NCBI RefSeq assembly: GCF_035958815.1
Contig: NZ_CP108383.1
Location: 6,696,001 to 6,760,000 of the forward strand
DNA: 64,000 nt
Source: Nocardia sp. NBC_01327
GTDB lineage: Bacteria > Actinomycetota > Actinomycetes > Mycobacteriales > Mycobacteriaceae
Direction: 5' to 3'
Position 1 is the stretch's first letter; the number at the start of each line of letters is the position of its first letter. Under the pieces are notes generated by a model. It saw nothing but the letters and a program-made list of their open reading frames with translations, did not search any database and had not been told where the DNA came from. Made by a program: the position numbers and the translations under genes. Shown piece after piece: positions 62,159 through 64,000 of the stretch.

Positions 62159-63078
62159 CGGCCCGACCGGTGAATGACTTCCCGCGCCATAGCCCGATAC
62201 GCCTCCGCACCACCGGATTTCGGCGCCCAGGTGGTAATGGGCTCACCCGCGACACTGGCATCCGGGAAACGCACGGTCCGCGAAATCACCGTGTCGTACA
62301 CCAGATCGCCGAACACTTCGACCACACGCGTCATGACCTGACGCGAATGCAGCAGGCGGGCATCGAACATGGTGACCACGATGCCGTACAGGGTGAGCGC
62401 CGGATTCAACCGGTCCCGGACCTTCTCCACGGTGTCATTGAGCAGCGCTAGCCCACGTAGCGAAAAGTATTCGCACTCCATGGGAATGATCACACCGTCC
62501 GCGCAGGCGAGCGCGTTCACCGTGAGCAGACCCAGCGACGGCTGGCAGTCGATGAGGATGTAGTCGTAGCGATTGCGCAGCGGCGCCAGGGCGCGGCCGA
62601 GCGTGTGCTCGCGGCCGACCTCGTTGACGAGCTGAATCTCCGCCGCCGACAAGTCGATATTGCTGGGCAGCAGGTCCATACCCTCGACCTTGGTGTTCAT
62701 CAGCACCTGATCGACACTGACCTTGCCCGGCCCGACCAGCAGGTTGTGCACGGTCATATCGAGATCATGATGCGCCACACCGAGTCCCGCGGACAGCGCG
62801 CCCTGCGGATCGAGATCCACCAGCAGCACCTTGCGCCCGTGTTCGGCCAGTGCCGCACCGAGATTGATGGTCGAGGTGGTCTTGCCGACGCCGCCCTTCT
62901 GATTGCACATGGCCACGATCAGAGCGTCGCCGGTGTGATCGACCGGGTTCGGATCGGGGATATCGCGCAGCGGTCGCCCAGTGGGACCGAGTTCCGCGCC
63001 GGCGTCCACATCGGGCGCCTCCCACAGGGTTTGCGCGGCGGTCTCGATCCGCTGGCCCGCACCACCGGCTTTCGTCAC
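62155..63078 (-). CDS. parA: ParA/Soj-family chromosome-partitioning ATPase
   Basis: 307 residues from GTG at 63078 with GGAG upstream. Deviant Walker A CNQKGGVGKTTSTINLG (K61-T67), Walker A' KVLLVDLDPQGALSAG and Walker B YDYILIDCQPSLGLLT. A 50-residue N-terminal extension is present. It is the parA-like gene that sits before scpAB in Mycobacterium (Rv1708 position), not the oriC-proximal parA with parB. Coupled to scpA by a 4-base overlap; 163 bases after xerD. Confidence 0.93.
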   Translation of the reverse strand: MTKAGGAGQRIETAAQTLWEAPDVDAGAELGPTGRPLRDIPDPNPVDHTGDALIVAMCNQKGGVGKTTSTINLGAALAEHGRKVLLVDLDPQGALSAGLGVAHHDLDMTVHNLLVGPGKVSVDQVLMNTKVEGMDLLPSNIDLSAAEIQLVNEVGREHTLGRALAPLRNRYDYILIDCQPSLGLLTVNALACADGVIIPMECEYFSLRGLALLNDTVEKVRDRLNPALTLYGIVVTMFDARLLHSRQVMTRVVEVFGDLVYDTVISRTVRFPDASVAGEPITTWAPKSGGAEAYRAMAREVIHRSGR

Positions 63079-63241
63079 GTCCGCTACTCCTTCGACGTTC
63101 CTGCCCTTGCTCCGCCCGACCGAATGTGCCGGTGGACGGCGCGCCCGGCCGCGTGTGCGGCCGGTTCACTGATAGACGCTACCGTCTGCCAGTACCAGAC
63201 CCACGCTCGGACACGCACCCTAAACCCGCACTTCAGGCTGG

Positions 63242-64000
63242 CTAGCGGGCCCGCGGATGGGCTGTCGCCCATACCTCGTGCAACGTGCCGACGGTCACCA
63301 GAGTGTAGATCTGCGTGGTGGTTACCGAGGCATGACCGAGTAACTCCTGCACCACACGTACATCCGCGCCACCGTCCAGCAGATGCGTGGCGAACGAATG
63401 TCGCAGCGTATGAGGGGAAACGTGCGCCGCGATACCGGCCCGCTCGGCCGCGGTGTGCAGCACCTGCCAGGCGGACTGACGCGAGAGCCTGCCACCGCGA
63501 TGATTGAGGAACAGGGCGCTGTTTCCCTTGCCGCGCACCGAAAGTGCGGGACGGCCGCGCACCAGATAGGTGTCGACGGCGGCCAGCGCGGGACGGCCGA
63601 TGGGCACCATGCGCTGCTTACCGCCCTTGCCGCGCAACACCACAGCACGATCGGCGGCATCGATATCGTCGACGTCCAGGCCGATGATCTCGGAGATGCG
63701 CGCGCCCGTGGAATAGAGCAATTCCAGCAGTGCCCGATCGCGCAGACCGCGCGGGCCGTCGGCGGCATCCCCGCCCGCCGCGTCGAGCAATCGCGAAATC
63801 TGGTCGTACGGGAGCGCTTTGGGTAATCGACGGGCGGGACTGGGCGGCTTCACCGGATGGGCGACATCGGCATCGGTCACACCCTCGGCCGCGGAGAATT
63901 TGTGCAGGCCACGCACCGCGACCAGGGCCCGCGAGGCGGAACTGGCCGCCAGCGCCGGATGATCGGCGTCGCCGGCGCGCAGGGACACCATGAAATCGGA
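63242..64000 (-). CDS. xerD: Tyrosine recombinase XerD, N-terminus cut by window end
   Basis: The frame runs out of the window, with about 253 residues visible and the first 50 or so missing. All catalytic residues are present: Arg in ARISEIIGL, Lys in [23 protein letters not shown] (His-x2-Arg), His in [10 protein letters not shown], and the nucleophile Tyr in QIYTLV. XerD with XerC resolves chromosome dimers at dif. Its position before parA/scpAB matches the chromosomal gene, not a phage integrase. Confidence 0.93.
   Translation of the reverse strand, partial: SDFMVSLRAGDADHPALAASSASRALVAVRGLHKFSAAEGVTDADVAHPVKPPSPARRLPKALPYDQISRLLDAAGGDAADGPRGLRDRALLELLYSTGARISEIIGLDVDDIDAADRAVVLRGKGGKQRMVPIGRPALAAVDTYLVRGRPALSVRGKGNSALFLNHRGGRLSRQSAWQVLHTAAERAGIAAHVSPHTLRHSFATHLLDGGADVRVVQELLGHASVTTTQIYTLVTVGTLHEVWATAHPRAR

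Noticed and set aside
63242-64000. Integrase of a genomic island
   Set aside because: The gene precedes parA-scpAB as chromosomal xerD does, has all XerD motifs, and there is no flanking tRNA or repeat.

Overview
The window is high-GC actinobacterial chromosome, most likely Nocardia or a close relative in the Mycobacteriales. Four things point there: the co-directional block xerD - parA - scpA - scpB - rluB - cmk - der at the right end, which follows the order known from Mycobacterium (Rv1708-Rv1713); a near-identical NmtR metal sensor; a Ddn-type F420-linked protein; and many small regulator/enzyme pairs with GTG or TTG starts and 4-base ATGA/GTGA overlaps. No rRNA, tRNA, insertion sequence, prophage or CRISPR array was seen. 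Both ends cut genes: a Ddn-like protein on the left and xerD on the right.

Left part (1-16 kb): a Ddn-like fragment; an alpha/beta hydrolase preceded by a KstR2-like palindrome; a minus-strand operon xfp (phosphoketolase) - molybdopterin oxidoreductase - hxlR; a CPBP protease; and a five-part redox protein (helical domain, CDGSH, ferredoxin, CDGSH, truncated globin, cytochrome-c-like tail). Between that protein and a Tat-exported DUF1501/DUF1800 pair lies a well-conserved M-box (ykoK) magnesium riboswitch with its own promoter. It is followed by a 27-codon leader ORF with a perfect ribosome binding site and by a 58-residue unknown protein. Next come nmtR and ctpJ (nickel/cobalt sensor and efflux ATPase), divergent around a perfect operator.

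Middle (16-42 kb): mostly regulator/enzyme pairs: MarR with hydrolase, XRE-cupin with thioredoxin-reductase-like flavoprotein, MmyB-like HTH with NQO1-like flavoprotein, and TetR with NmrA-like SDR. There are also a frameshifted membrane protein, a small secreted repeat protein, a pentapeptide-repeat protein, and a purine/pyrimidine salvage cluster (PucR regulator, NCS1 permease, amidohydrolase, deaminase). Further along are a photolyase, an HTH-TPR regulator divergent from a small membrane peptide and a resolvase-like protein, a DMT exporter, a 53-base hairpin and a possible 31-residue hydrophobic peptide.

Right part (42-64 kb): a SulP anion transporter with an overlapping 14-codon leader, a large LuxR/MalT-type ATPase regulator, a GAP-family membrane protein, PrsW, an acyltransferase, and a DrrAB-like ABC exporter with a divergent TetR and tandem operators. 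A 587-residue unknown follows, then a strong terminator that closes the chromosome-maintenance operon. In that operon RluB carries a roughly 270-residue Gly/Ser/Arg repeat tail.

The most noteworthy features are the M-box locus, the CDGSH-globin fusion, the RluB repeat tail, the 37.5-kb hairpin and the short peptides with good ribosome binding sites. Function calls rest on reading motifs by eye; no database search was run.
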